A stretch of 64,000 bases of DNA, from the NCBI GenBank assembly GCA_900539115.1, contig UQAQ01000007.1:31720-95719 (forward strand), in the 5' to 3' direction. Under the pieces are notes generated by a model, which ran no database searches, was not told where the DNA came from, and worked only from the letters and a program-made list of their open reading frames with translations. Positions 47,193 to 55,284 of the stretch are shown here, one piece after another (the first letter of the stretch is position 1; every line of letters begins with the position of its first letter). The DNA is from an uncultured Roseburia sp. GTDB taxonomy: Bacteria > Bacillota > Clostridia > Lachnospirales > Lachnospiraceae. Made by a program: the position numbers and the translations under genes.

Positions 47193-47828
47193 TTATTGTA
47201 TTTTGAACCTGCTCAATGCATCAACATCTCCAACTTGTATCGCCTCAAGGTTCTGCCGAATCTGTTCTTCATCCCAATTCCACCATCCAATTTTTTCCAG
47301 TTTCTTTATCATCTGCTCATCAAAACGTTTACGGATGGGCTTTGCCGGAACCCCTCCAACAATTGTGTAAGGTTCGACATCTTTTGTGACAACCGCCCGG
47401 CTGCCGATCACTGCACCATCTCCAATCGTCACACCGGAAAGAATGACCGCTTCATAACCAATCCACACATCATTGCCAATCACAATATCCCCTTTATTAT
47501 CCCACGCATCGCAAATATCCTTTCCATCCAATTGCCATTCTTCAAAAAAGATCGGAAATGGATAAGTTGACAACGATTTCATTGTATGATTAGCACTTGT
47601 AAATAAAAACTTTGCTCCGCACGCAATCGAGCAAAATTTTCCTATTTTCAGTTTATCCTGATTAACCGGATAATGATACAAAACATTGTTCTTCTCAAAA
47701 TCTATTGGATCCTGTACAAAATCGTTGTACATCGTATAATCTCCAACTTCTATATTGGGATTATTTACAACATTTTTCAGATAAACCGTCTGCTTATCTG
47801 AAGTTCTTGGATAAATCTTATCTTTCAT
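47193..47828 (-). CDS. Xenobiotic acetyltransferase, CatB/Vat hexapeptide type
   Basis: A 211-residue left-handed beta-helix acyltransferase. The catalytic His lies in [15 protein letters not shown], and hexapeptide repeats run through [22 protein letters not shown] and end in [13 protein letters not shown]. It resembles streptogramin A (Vat) and type B chloramphenicol acetyltransferases; resistance is possible but unproven. GGAGG before ATG 47828 fixes the start. It overlaps a truncated flavodoxin gene by 11 bp and shares its operator-bearing promoter. Confidence 0.85.
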   Translation of the reverse strand: MKDKIYPRTSDKQTVYLKNVVNNPNIEVGDYTMYNDFVQDPIDFEKNNVLYHYPVNQDKLKIGKFCSIACGAKFLFTSANHTMKSLSTYPFPIFFEEWQLDGKDICDAWDNKGDIVIGNDVWIGYEAVILSGVTIGDGAVIGSRAVVTKDVEPYTIVGGVPAKPIRKRFDEQMIKKLEKIGWWNWDEEQIRQNLEAIQVGDVDALSRFKIQ

Positions 47829-48081
47829 TTTCTGCCTCCTGCAAATAACTGTTTTTATACCAGTCAATGACCGTGTTCAAATTCTGCTTTGTCACACGTT
47901 TTCCGCCATTTAACATCATATCCAGCATATCATTTTCCTCCTGAGTACGATCTGCTTTTTCCACTAATGCTTTCCCGGCAGTTTTAACCATAATACTCAT
48001 CATAAAACGATATGCTCCATGAAGTTTTTTCACATCAAAATTCCCCTGCACATTAGGTTTATTGCAATCCCGTCTATGCAT
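47818..48081 (-). pseudogene. Flavodoxin-like gene, C-terminal remnant
   Basis: The frame encodes about 70 meaningful residues, from GNFDVKKLHGAYRFMM to the end. They resemble the C-terminus of flavodoxin-domain (COG4635-like) proteins, whose first 100 or more residues are missing. The ATG at 48081 has no ribosome site. It starts just after an intact operator-promoter, so a deletion between promoter and coding region is likely. The downstream acyltransferase now gains that promoter. Confidence 0.5.
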
Positions 48082-48099
48082 AGGCGTTTAAAATTATAA

Positions 48100-48149
48100 G
48101 TTACCGTTTGGTTACCTTATATTATATTTACCGAAAGGTAACTTGTCAA
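48100..48149 (-). promoter_or_regulatory. Promoter with paired palindromic operators (flavodoxin remnant/acyltransferase)
   Basis: Minus strand: TTGACA (48144-48149), 17-bp spacer, TATAAT (48121-48126). Palindromes TTTACCGAAAGGTAAC (48127-48142, in the spacer) and GTTACCGTTTGGTTAC (48100-48115) lie 27 bp apart, as in the promoter at 46300-46349. Confidence 0.8.
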
Positions 48150-48248
48150 GAGAAACCATTAGATCTTCTCTTTTGCGTACAATCCTTTTATGTACAAAAA
48201 GTCTTTCAAAAGCCCCGTCACATCGGCGATACGAATCGTGTCATCCGG

Positions 48249-48788
48249 CTAAATAATCGACAAACCCAGTTGATAAGCCTCCTCTAATCCTTCTGTATTT
48301 TTCACATCCCCCTTATCTTTTGCCCCTCTCACAAGTACCATTCCCGCATCTTCAAGTTTAAAATAATTTAACACCAGTTGATACTGTACCTTAATCGAAT
48401 CAAACAGCTCCGGCAAAGTGGCTGCACCTACTAATATCAATGCCAGTTTTTTAATCCTAAATTCATTTCGCATAGGTGTGTGCAGTCTGTCAATAATTGC
48501 CTTTAACTGCGCACTGACGCCATAAAAATATACAGGCGAAGCAATCGCGAGTACATCTGCCTCTTTCAATTTCCCATAAATTTCCTGCATGTCATCCTCC
48601 TGAAAACACCTGTTTCCCTCTCTTTCAAAGCAGGTATTACATCCAATACAAGGGTTCACTTTGTAATCGGCTGCGGAAATTATTTCAACCGTATTATTTT
48701 TCTCGGCTCCCTCCGCAAATGCCTGTACAAGCAGATCCGTATTGCCGCCTTTTCGCACACTTCCCATTAAAACAACAATATTGCTCAT
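48249..48788 (-). CDS. NADPH-dependent FMN reductase/iron-sulfur flavoprotein
   Basis: A 179-residue flavodoxin-fold protein. FMN is bound by VLMGSVRKGGNTDLL; the CIGCNTC and later Cys of NRCFQ form the short iron-sulfur-like cluster motif common in anaerobes; ASPVYFYGVSAQLKAIIDR is the second FMN loop. A GTG at 48794 is an alternative start. Downstream to 48157 a 28-codon open piece with no start may be a gene tail. It probably reduces quinones, nitro groups or metals. Confidence 0.8.
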   Translation of the reverse strand: MSNIVVLMGSVRKGGNTDLLVQAFAEGAEKNNTVEIISAADYKVNPCIGCNTCFEREGNRCFQEDDMQEIYGKLKEADVLAIASPVYFYGVSAQLKAIIDRLHTPMRNEFRIKKLALILVGAATLPELFDSIKVQYQLVLNYFKLEDAGMVLVRGAKDKGDVKNTEGLEEAYQLGLSII

Positions 48789-48839
48789 TCTCACTCATTC
48801 CTTTCCTTTATGTATATTTCTGCAAATCCTATTCTGAAA

Positions 48840-49047
48840 ATTTCATCCGAAACAACTGTACTCCCAGCACAGCATTATATCCCGTCGCTGCAAATACACT
48901 GAACCGTTCGTCAGACCAGAGATTTGCCATCCGACTTCCTTCAGATTCCACCTCACGATGGACACCCTTGTCTTTGGCTGTATCCTTCCCACTACTAGGG
49001 CGGATTAGGGACTTTCACCCATTAGAAACGTGCGCCGCAAGGCGCAC
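48840..49047 (-). mobile_element. Group II intron (class C type), 5' fragment
   Basis: Read on the minus strand, it begins GTGCGCC and carries domain I landmarks: GGGTGAAAGTCCC, AAGGGTGTCC, GTGGAATCTGAAGGAAG, GGATGGCAAA and GGTCTGACGAAC, in the usual order. About 208 bp are left; domains II-VI and the reverse transcriptase gene are gone. It begins 3 bp after the T run of a terminator, the known target of class C introns. Confidence 0.72.
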
Positions 49048-49049
49048 AA

Positions 49050-49084
49050 TAAAAAAACTGCCGGCAAGACAATCTTGCCGGCAG
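49050..49084 (-). terminator. Rho-independent terminator of the GH43 gene
   Basis: A 12-bp stem CTGCCGGCAAGA/TCTTGCCGGCAG with loop of three and a T run on the minus strand, 14 bp after the GH43 stop. Confidence 0.92.
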
Positions 49085-49097
49085 AAATGGTATCATT

Positions 49098-51323
49098 TTA
49101 TTTTACTTTGTAATAATCAAAATCAACATATCCACCAGCTTCTTTTGTTGCATAATTTACAAGCCAGCTTCTTGTTCCCATAAATGTTGTCGCAGTATCA
49201 AATCCAAGTGAGAATGTTTCGCCTATGCTCTTCCAATTCTCTCCATCTAAACTATAGAAGAAGTTTGCTCTATCTGCTCTTGTATTGCCTGTATTAAAGG
49301 CATACTCAATCTTAAGATATACTGGTGCGTTTCCTTCGATCTTTTCTTCAGAAACAGCATTTTCTTCTATCTTATCCTCTTTCTTCGCCTTTGCACCACT
49401 ATTCGTATTACTATTGCAGCCCTGGAATACGTAACGGTTACCATTTTCATCGCATTTTACACCAACCATTCCATAGTGTGCACTGATTGCAGCAAGACCT
49501 GCATAATCACCCGGTTTCATATTTTCTGTCAAAACGCATGTCTCTGATGTAAAGTTAGGCCCTACCGTTCTTTGTGTCAGAGAGTTTCTTGCAAACCAGA
49601 TATTCCCTGCTACCTTACCGTTTTTAATTCGATAATAACCAGGATTTTCTGTTACTGACCAGTTGGCGTCATCCGGATTATGGTTCCACTGCCATACTTT
49701 CTTTAGGCTGTCACCTTCCTTAAAATCCGGATAGGAGAAGTCATCATCACCAACAATGTAACTTTCCTTATCACTCTTATTCAACTGGATAGTAAGTGGA
49801 TTCTGAACCTTCTGGTTTGTTCCAAGACAATTTACAAAGTTTCCTTTATCATCATAGTAACCCATCATCGGCCAGTCTGGATAAGACTTGTTATTCTTTG
49901 TATCAACATAATTCCAGTTTACAGCAAGTATAGACGGAACACGACCAAGACCATCATGATCCTGGAAAAGGAATCCATACCAGTCACCATAGATCGTGTC
50001 CACAATACCACCCTGTGCGATACCGGTTCCATACTCATATGTAGAGCCTTCAAAGATCAATTGAGCTTCCCAGTCTGACGCCTTACTATCATACAATTTT
50101 TTACTTCTATAGCATACTTCTCTGCGGAACCAGCTTCCATAAGAACCAATGATCATAAGGTAATAGTAATCACCAATCTTATAAGCATGAGCACCTTCCC
50201 ATAAAGACCAGTTGAATCCGCCCAATGTCTTATTAAACAGCGCTCTTGAACCGCCTTCTTTTACAACTTCTCCAATTCCACCTTCTGCCGATGATTCTTT
50301 TAAAGAAATCTTCTGAATATTATTTCCATTGTAGATAACATACATTCCGTCACCGTCAAAGATCAATGCCGGGTCATGAAAACTTGTCTGTATGTAATAT
50401 GCTTTCCACGTACCATTCTCGATATCCGGTGTCGTGTAACAATAAAAACCATCATTGTTAACATTGTAGATTACATAGAAAAGTTTTGTTTTTTCATTGT
50501 ATTTTATTGATGCTGCCCAGGAACCATTCTTATATGTCTGCTGTCCGTTCTCAAGATTAAATAAATCCTTGTCCGGGAAACGGTTACATGCATAGTTTAC
50601 AATTTCCCAATGAACAAGATCTGTCGACTTCATAACAGGGACACCAGGAACAAGGTTCATCGTTGTACTTACCATGTAGTAGTTCTGACCAACACGAATT
50701 ATATCCAGATCCGGCACATCGGATGCAATACCCGGATAGTCCGCTACAGCAAGATTGTTCTTATCTAATTCCGGCATACCGGGCGCCAATGTTGGACGTG
50801 GTGTTACGATCGGTGTTGGTGCTGCAGTCTCCGTTGCGGCTGGCGTTGCTGATGCTGTCGGCTCAACCGGTGCTGTTGCAGACAGTGTCGCTGTAGGTGT
50901 TGTTTTTACCTCTGCTGTTGGTGCTGCCTTGTTTACCGTTTCCGGTGTTGGCGTTGCTACATTCTTCTTTTTCATGCCAGTTACCGTAACTTTAACCTTT
51001 CCCAATGTTCTTTTCTTCTTTTTACCTTTTTTCAAAACTTCTTTTACTGTTATAGTCGCTTTTCCAGCTTTAATTCCGGTAACCTTCCCTTTTGATGTTA
51101 CTTTTGCCACTTGTTTGTTACTGCTGGTAAAAGAATAAGAATATTTCTTAGTTTTATTCTTGATCAATATACTCTTTTTCTTTCCAACCTTAACAGAAAT
51201 CTTCTTGGTCTTAAGAGAAGCCTTAGCCTTTGCTTCTACATCACTTCCGGCACTGGATAGTGTTGTGATACAAAGAGCCGAAACCATAAGGACTGCGATT
51301 ACTTTTCTACTTGCTATTTGCAT
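49098..51323 (-). CDS. Secreted GH43 glycosidase with Ig-like domain
   Basis: A 741-residue secreted enzyme. A signal peptide (1-31) precedes a bacterial Ig-like (Big_2) domain about 35-115 and a Pro/Thr/Ala linker (120-180). Then comes a five-bladed GH43 domain with likely acids Asp in VPDLDIIRVGQNYYM, Asp in FHDPALIFDGDG and Glu in LWEGAHAYKIGDYYYL, and a C-terminal jelly-roll region. An acidic insert lies near 645-675. Expected action is on arabinose or xylose side chains or chains of plant glycans. AAGGAGG precedes the ATG. Confidence 0.87.
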   Translation of the reverse strand: MQIASRKVIAVLMVSALCITTLSSAGSDVEAKAKASLKTKKISVKVGKKKSILIKNKTKKYSYSFTSSNKQVAKVTSKGKVTGIKAGKATITVKEVLKKGKKKKRTLGKVKVTVTGMKKKNVATPTPETVNKAAPTAEVKTTPTATLSATAPVEPTASATPAATETAAPTPIVTPRPTLAPGMPELDKNNLAVADYPGIASDVPDLDIIRVGQNYYMVSTTMNLVPGVPVMKSTDLVHWEIVNYACNRFPDKDLFNLENGQQTYKNGSWAASIKYNEKTKLFYVIYNVNNDGFYCYTTPDIENGTWKAYYIQTSFHDPALIFDGDGMYVIYNGNNIQKISLKESSAEGGIGEVVKEGGSRALFNKTLGGFNWSLWEGAHAYKIGDYYYLMIIGSYGSWFRREVCYRSKKLYDSKASDWEAQLIFEGSTYEYGTGIAQGGIVDTIYGDWYGFLFQDHDGLGRVPSILAVNWNYVDTKNNKSYPDWPMMGYYDDKGNFVNCLGTNQKVQNPLTIQLNKSDKESYIVGDDDFSYPDFKEGDSLKKVWQWNHNPDDANWSVTENPGYYRIKNGKVAGNIWFARNSLTQRTVGPNFTSETCVLTENMKPGDYAGLAAISAHYGMVGVKCDENGNRYVFQGCNSNTNSGAKAKKEDKIEENAVSEEKIEGNAPVYLKIEYAFNTGNTRADRANFFYSLDGENWKSIGETFSLGFDTATTFMGTRSWLVNYATKEAGGYVDFDYYKVK

Positions 51324-51360
51324 AATTGCCTCCTTCTAAATTGATTAAAATAGTATTTTA

Positions 51361-51389
51361 ATTATAACCCTATCTGTAAGATTATTCTA
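51361..51389 (-). promoter_or_regulatory. Possible promoter of the GH43 gene
   Basis: Minus strand: TAGAAT (51384-51389), 17-bp spacer, TATAAT (51361-51366). The weak -35 fits an activator-dependent promoter. Confidence 0.45.
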
Positions 51390-51538
51390 TGATATATTTG
51401 GTACTTAAATTGAATTTTCTAGTATCTGTTTTCCTTTATAACAAAAAAAATCCACAGGTAACTGAGATGGTATAATAAAGTTGTAACACCAACACTGGAA
51501 TAAATGATATAATCAAAATGAAAGTGAAGGTGATTAAA

Positions 51539-51580
51539 ATGGCAAACACGAACAAACGTTATGAGCCTGAATTCAAAAAG
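51539..51580 (+). pseudogene. IS3-type transposase OrfA, first 14 codons only
   Basis: ATG at 51539 gives MANTNKRYEPEFKK, the typical start of IS3-family OrfA proteins, with GAAGGTG before it. The frame then runs into the terminator of the AraC gene, so the rest of the element is gone. Confidence 0.55.
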
Positions 51581-51599
51581 GGAAGCTTACGCTTCCCTT
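51575..51599 (-). terminator. Rho-independent terminator of the AraC pseudogene
   Basis: Stem AAGGGAAGC/GCTTCCCTT around loop GTAA on the minus strand, with T residues after. It lies 80 bp beyond the AraC stop. Confidence 0.75.
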
Positions 51600-51679
51600 C
51601 AAAGAACATATCTCTTTACCACATCCGCTTATCAAAATAAATCGTTTTTTAATTTTCTTGAAATCTGTCCTTAACCTGC

Positions 51680-52461
51680 TTATCGTTTTAATTTTCGATA
51701 TTCGCTCGGAGTAATTCTATAGCGTTCCTTAAACGCTCTATTAAATGTTCTCTGGCTATCAAAGCCACTATCCAAACAGATATCAAGAATTGTATCTCCC
51801 GAATTCACTAGCCTTGTACATGCATAGCTCAATCTGGCATCATTAAGATACTGATTGAAATTACGATGAAATGTTTTAGAAAATACTCGTGACAAGACAT
51901 ACTTACTCCAAGATCATGTGCCATCTCCTCTAGAGAAAATTTTTTCCTAAAATTTCCCGACACATAAGATACTGTTCTGTATATCAAATCATCACTCCCC
52001 ACGCAACTTTTTTCCACCAATTCCATTTTTCCTATACATCTTGCCAGCACAATTTGAACATAAGCTTGAACAATCATAGGTTCGTTTTCTTCCATTTGGA
52101 TAATCGCCTGAATTGCATTATAAACATCTGGTTCAATCTGCCCCGCACGAATAACCGGATATTTAGGAGCATACCCTTGTATTTTATCTTTAAATACACC
52201 TGCAAAAGAAGACGGAACCAAGATATAATCCGCTCGGCTCGTTTTTTCTGAAAACACTTGATAATGATGAATAATATCAGAAAAGACAAATCCGATATCA
52301 CCCTTTTCCATATGATATAATTCCTGCCCCACTCCCATCTCAAGTGTTCCTTCCGTTACGCACACAATCTCCAATGCATTATGTAAATGTGGAGATACAT
52401 GTTTTGACACTCTTTGCGCCGCATATACCTCTTCCTTTGTTTCCTTAAACGTCAAATGCAT
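51680..52461 (-). pseudogene. AraC-family regulator, frameshifted
   Basis: Frame one (52461 to about 51880) gives a cupin-type sensing domain and the first helix of the DNA-binding domain up to LEEMAHDLGVS. Frame two (to 51680) gives the rest: YVLSRVFSKTFHRNFNQYL and the second HTH ending TPSEYRKLKR. At 51885-51895 the sequence reads GTAAGTATG; one more AGTA would restore the frame, so a 4-bp repeat unit appears lost. It lies upstream of the GH43 gene and may have regulated it. AAAGGGGAG precedes the ATG. Confidence 0.78.
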
Positions 52462-52596
52462 TGATACATCTCCCCTTTATTACTTAATTGTTGATTTCCT
52501 CTGCAACATTTGTCTACATTTTCTTTTAATTTGGCAAGCATTCTTATCCAGCCTGTCCTATAATGAACTTGCAAACAAGGAAAGGAGGAATACAAA

Positions 52597-52674
52597 ATGA
52601 GCAGATTCAAAAACTATATGAACAACCTTTTAGCTTTCTATGAAGAATACTTTGAACATGTATATCATGCATAA
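52597..52674 (+). CDS. 25-residue peptide with its own transcription unit
   Basis: A 25-residue aromatic, acidic peptide (Phe, Tyr, Glu, His; ends HVYHA). AAAGGAGG stands 7 bp before the ATG, a TATAAT lies at 52559-52564, and a strong terminator follows at 52720. These three signs together make expression likely. It lies between the AraC pseudogene and galT. Not similar to a peptide I recognise; it could be a signal, a toxin or a leader. Confidence 0.55.
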   Translation: MSRFKNYMNNLLAFYEEYFEHVYHA

Positions 52675-52719
52675 TCTGGCTAAAAGGACTATTTGTGAAA
52701 ACTGAATACTGAAAAAGCA

Positions 52720-52753
52720 GACCACTTCACAAATGTGAAATGGTCCTTTTTTT
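52720..52753. terminator. Bidirectional terminator between the peptide and galT
   Basis: GACCACTTCACA and TGTGAAATGGTC pair with one bulge; T runs follow on the plus strand and, more weakly, on the minus strand. It ends at the galT stop. Confidence 0.85.
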
Positions 52754-54245
52754 ATATGCACTCCAAAAATTTTTTGAAGGCAGCTTGTCCTTCCGGTGTT
52801 CTCTTATAAACACCTGCACATTCCAAAACTTTTGCAAAAACAATTCCTATTTCCTTTTGCACGATTGCATGAATATTCTCTTCTGTAATTTCATAGTTTG
52901 GCAGCCATTTTTCTGCCCAATCCGCATGCGTTTTGGTCAAATCGCTTTCCCGCAGATCCTCATTCTGCAGAATTCTACGTTCCAGCTCCGCCATTTCCAT
53001 TTGCAATCTAGCCGGGAGAACTGCCAGTCCCATCACTTCGATCAAACCAATATTTTCTTTTTTTATATGGTGATATTCCGGATGTGGATGATACACACCT
53101 AACGGAAACTCTTCTGTGGTAATATTATTTCGTAACACTAGGTCTAATTCAAACAGATCTCCTCTCTTTCTTGCAATTGGTGTGATCGTGTTATGTGGTA
53201 CTCCATTGGTTTCGCTGAAAATAAATGCTTTTTCATCTGTATATCCACGCCAGCAAGACAGGATGCAGTCAGCAGCCCCTACCAATGACTCTGTATTATT
53301 CCCTTGTAGACGAATAACAGACATAGGCCATTTTACAGTTCCTGCATGAACGTCCGGAAATTGTTTTAATGAAAATTCCGTCTCATATGGAGCCTTTGCC
53401 ATTGCAAATTCGTATCCGCCTCCTTGAAAATGATCATGGCTCAGTATAGAACCACCTACTATCGGGAGATCTGCATTCGATCCTGCCGTATAATGTGGAA
53501 ACTGCCGCACAAAATCCAACAATTTGGCAAAAACCGCTTTATCAATTTTCATTGGAATATGCCGATCATTGAAAACAATACAATGTTCGTTATAGTACAC
53601 ATACGGCGAATACTGTAAATTGTACTGTTCTCCACACAATGTAATCGGAATAATTCTGTGATTTTGTCTTGCCGGATGAGAAATATGTCCGGCGTAACCT
53701 TCATTTTCTTTGCATAGCAAACAACTCGGATACCCCGATTTTTTTGCTTTTCCTGCCTTTGCAATATCACGAGGATCTTTTTCCGGTTTTGATAAATTGA
53801 TGGTTATATCCATTGCACCAAATTCTGTATTTGCTGTCCATTTCTCATCCTTTGCAATTCGATCTTTTCTAATATAATTTGTTGCCTGGCTAAACTGATA
53901 ATAAAAATCGGTTGCAGCTTTAGGAGATATATTGTATTTATCCCAAAACTGCCTGCGAACCACAGAGGGATGGGGTGTCAATATTCCCATAATCTTTGTA
54001 TCAAACAAGTCCTTTTCCGTAATTGTTTCTTCCTCCAGCATCCCCTGCCGACATGCATATTCCAACATATCATTTAAAATCTGTGACAATTCTCTTTCTG
54101 ATCTAACCTCTTTCGCTGTTCCTTCATGCTCTGTCAATTGAAATAATTCCAGAAGGCGATTCGTCACATATACTTCATCTTCCGGATCAACCAATCCCTG
54201 GTTCAATCCATACGCCACAAGTTCATTGATATACTCATTAATCAT
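52752..54245 (-). CDS. galT: UDP-glucose-hexose-1-phosphate uridylyltransferase, type 2
   Basis: GalT swaps UMP between UDP-glucose and galactose-1-phosphate. At 497 residues it is the Gram-positive type 2 form, with SHDHFQGGGYEF as active-site region and CLLCKENEGYAG as a metal-binding segment. The frame is open to 54335, but GGGGAG before ATG 54245 and the MINEYINELV start fix it. Last gene of the operon, 13 bp after galE. Confidence 0.93.
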   Translation of the reverse strand: MINEYINELVAYGLNQGLVDPEDEVYVTNRLLELFQLTEHEGTAKEVRSERELSQILNDMLEYACRQGMLEEETITEKDLFDTKIMGILTPHPSVVRRQFWDKYNISPKAATDFYYQFSQATNYIRKDRIAKDEKWTANTEFGAMDITINLSKPEKDPRDIAKAGKAKKSGYPSCLLCKENEGYAGHISHPARQNHRIIPITLCGEQYNLQYSPYVYYNEHCIVFNDRHIPMKIDKAVFAKLLDFVRQFPHYTAGSNADLPIVGGSILSHDHFQGGGYEFAMAKAPYETEFSLKQFPDVHAGTVKWPMSVIRLQGNNTESLVGAADCILSCWRGYTDEKAFIFSETNGVPHNTITPIARKRGDLFELDLVLRNNITTEEFPLGVYHPHPEYHHIKKENIGLIEVMGLAVLPARLQMEMAELERRILQNEDLRESDLTKTHADWAEKWLPNYEITEENIHAIVQKEIGIVFAKVLECAGVYKRTPEGQAAFKKFLECI

Positions 54246-54258
54246 GACACTCCCCCCT

Positions 54259-55254
54259 TTACACATTCTGATATCCATTTGGATGACTTTTATGCCATTT
54301 CCATGCCGTACCGATAATTGTTTCCAAATCTGCATATTGCGGATTCCATCCTAACACTTCCCTTGCTTTTGCACTGGAAGCGATCAACATAGATGGATCT
54401 CCTGCTCGACGTGGTTCTTCCTTCGCCGGAATTGGATGTCCTGTCACTTTTCTCGCAGTTTCCACAACCTCTTTTACCGTAAAACCAACTCCATTTCCAA
54501 GATTGAATATATTGCTGTCATTTCCATCACAAAGATACTTCATTGCAAGAATATGAGCCTGTGCAAGATCGTTTACATGAATATAGTCCCTGACACAAGT
54601 ACCATCCTTTGTGTCGTAGTCCGTTCCATAAATAGAAATATACTCTCTCTTTTCATTTGGCACCTGCAAAATTAAAGGAATAAGATGTGTTTCCGGATTG
54701 TGAGCCTCTCCAATCTTTCCATTAGGATGAGCCCCACAAGCATTAAAATAACGCAAGGACACAAATCTTAAGTTATGTGCATTTGCCGTCCATTTAAACA
54801 TTTTTTCCATAGACAATTTTGTTTCACCATAACAATTTGTCGGAAGTGTACGATCCGATTCCATAATAGGAATTCGCTCCGGTTCTCCATATGTTGCCGC
54901 CGTAGAAGAAAACACTATCTTATCTACGCTATGTGCAACCATACTCTCCAACAGCACTTCTGTACCACAAAGATTATTACTATAATATTTCAATGGTTTT
55001 ATCATACTTTCGCCCACTTGCGAATTAGCTGCAAAATGAATAACTCCATCTATATTTTCTTTATCAAATACAGAGTCAATAAAAGCTCGGTTACGAATAT
55101 CTCCTTCATAAAACTTCGCTTTCGGATGAACCGCTGCCCGAAAACCTGTTTCAAGATTATCTACAACCACCACATCCTTTCCTGCCTCGATCAACTCATA
55201 AACAGTATGTGAGCCAATATATCCAGCTCCACCTAATACTAAAATGCTACCCAT
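54259..55254 (-). CDS. galE: UDP-glucose 4-epimerase
   Basis: GalE interconverts UDP-galactose and UDP-glucose. A 331-residue SDR protein with NAD motif VLGGAGYIGSH, the STAATYG region with active Ser/Thr and catalytic YGETK. Of two close ATGs (55260 and 55254), the second has GGAGG at 7 bp and is preferred. It lies 30 bp after galK and 13 bp before galT. Confidence 0.95.
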   Translation of the reverse strand: MGSILVLGGAGYIGSHTVYELIEAGKDVVVVDNLETGFRAAVHPKAKFYEGDIRNRAFIDSVFDKENIDGVIHFAANSQVGESMIKPLKYYSNNLCGTEVLLESMVAHSVDKIVFSSTAATYGEPERIPIMESDRTLPTNCYGETKLSMEKMFKWTANAHNLRFVSLRYFNACGAHPNGKIGEAHNPETHLIPLILQVPNEKREYISIYGTDYDTKDGTCVRDYIHVNDLAQAHILAMKYLCDGNDSNIFNLGNGVGFTVKEVVETARKVTGHPIPAKEEPRRAGDPSMLIASSAKAREVLGWNPQYADLETIIGTAWKWHKSHPNGYQNV

Positions 55255-55284
55255 AACCATTCCTCCTTGTCTTTTTTGAGTATC

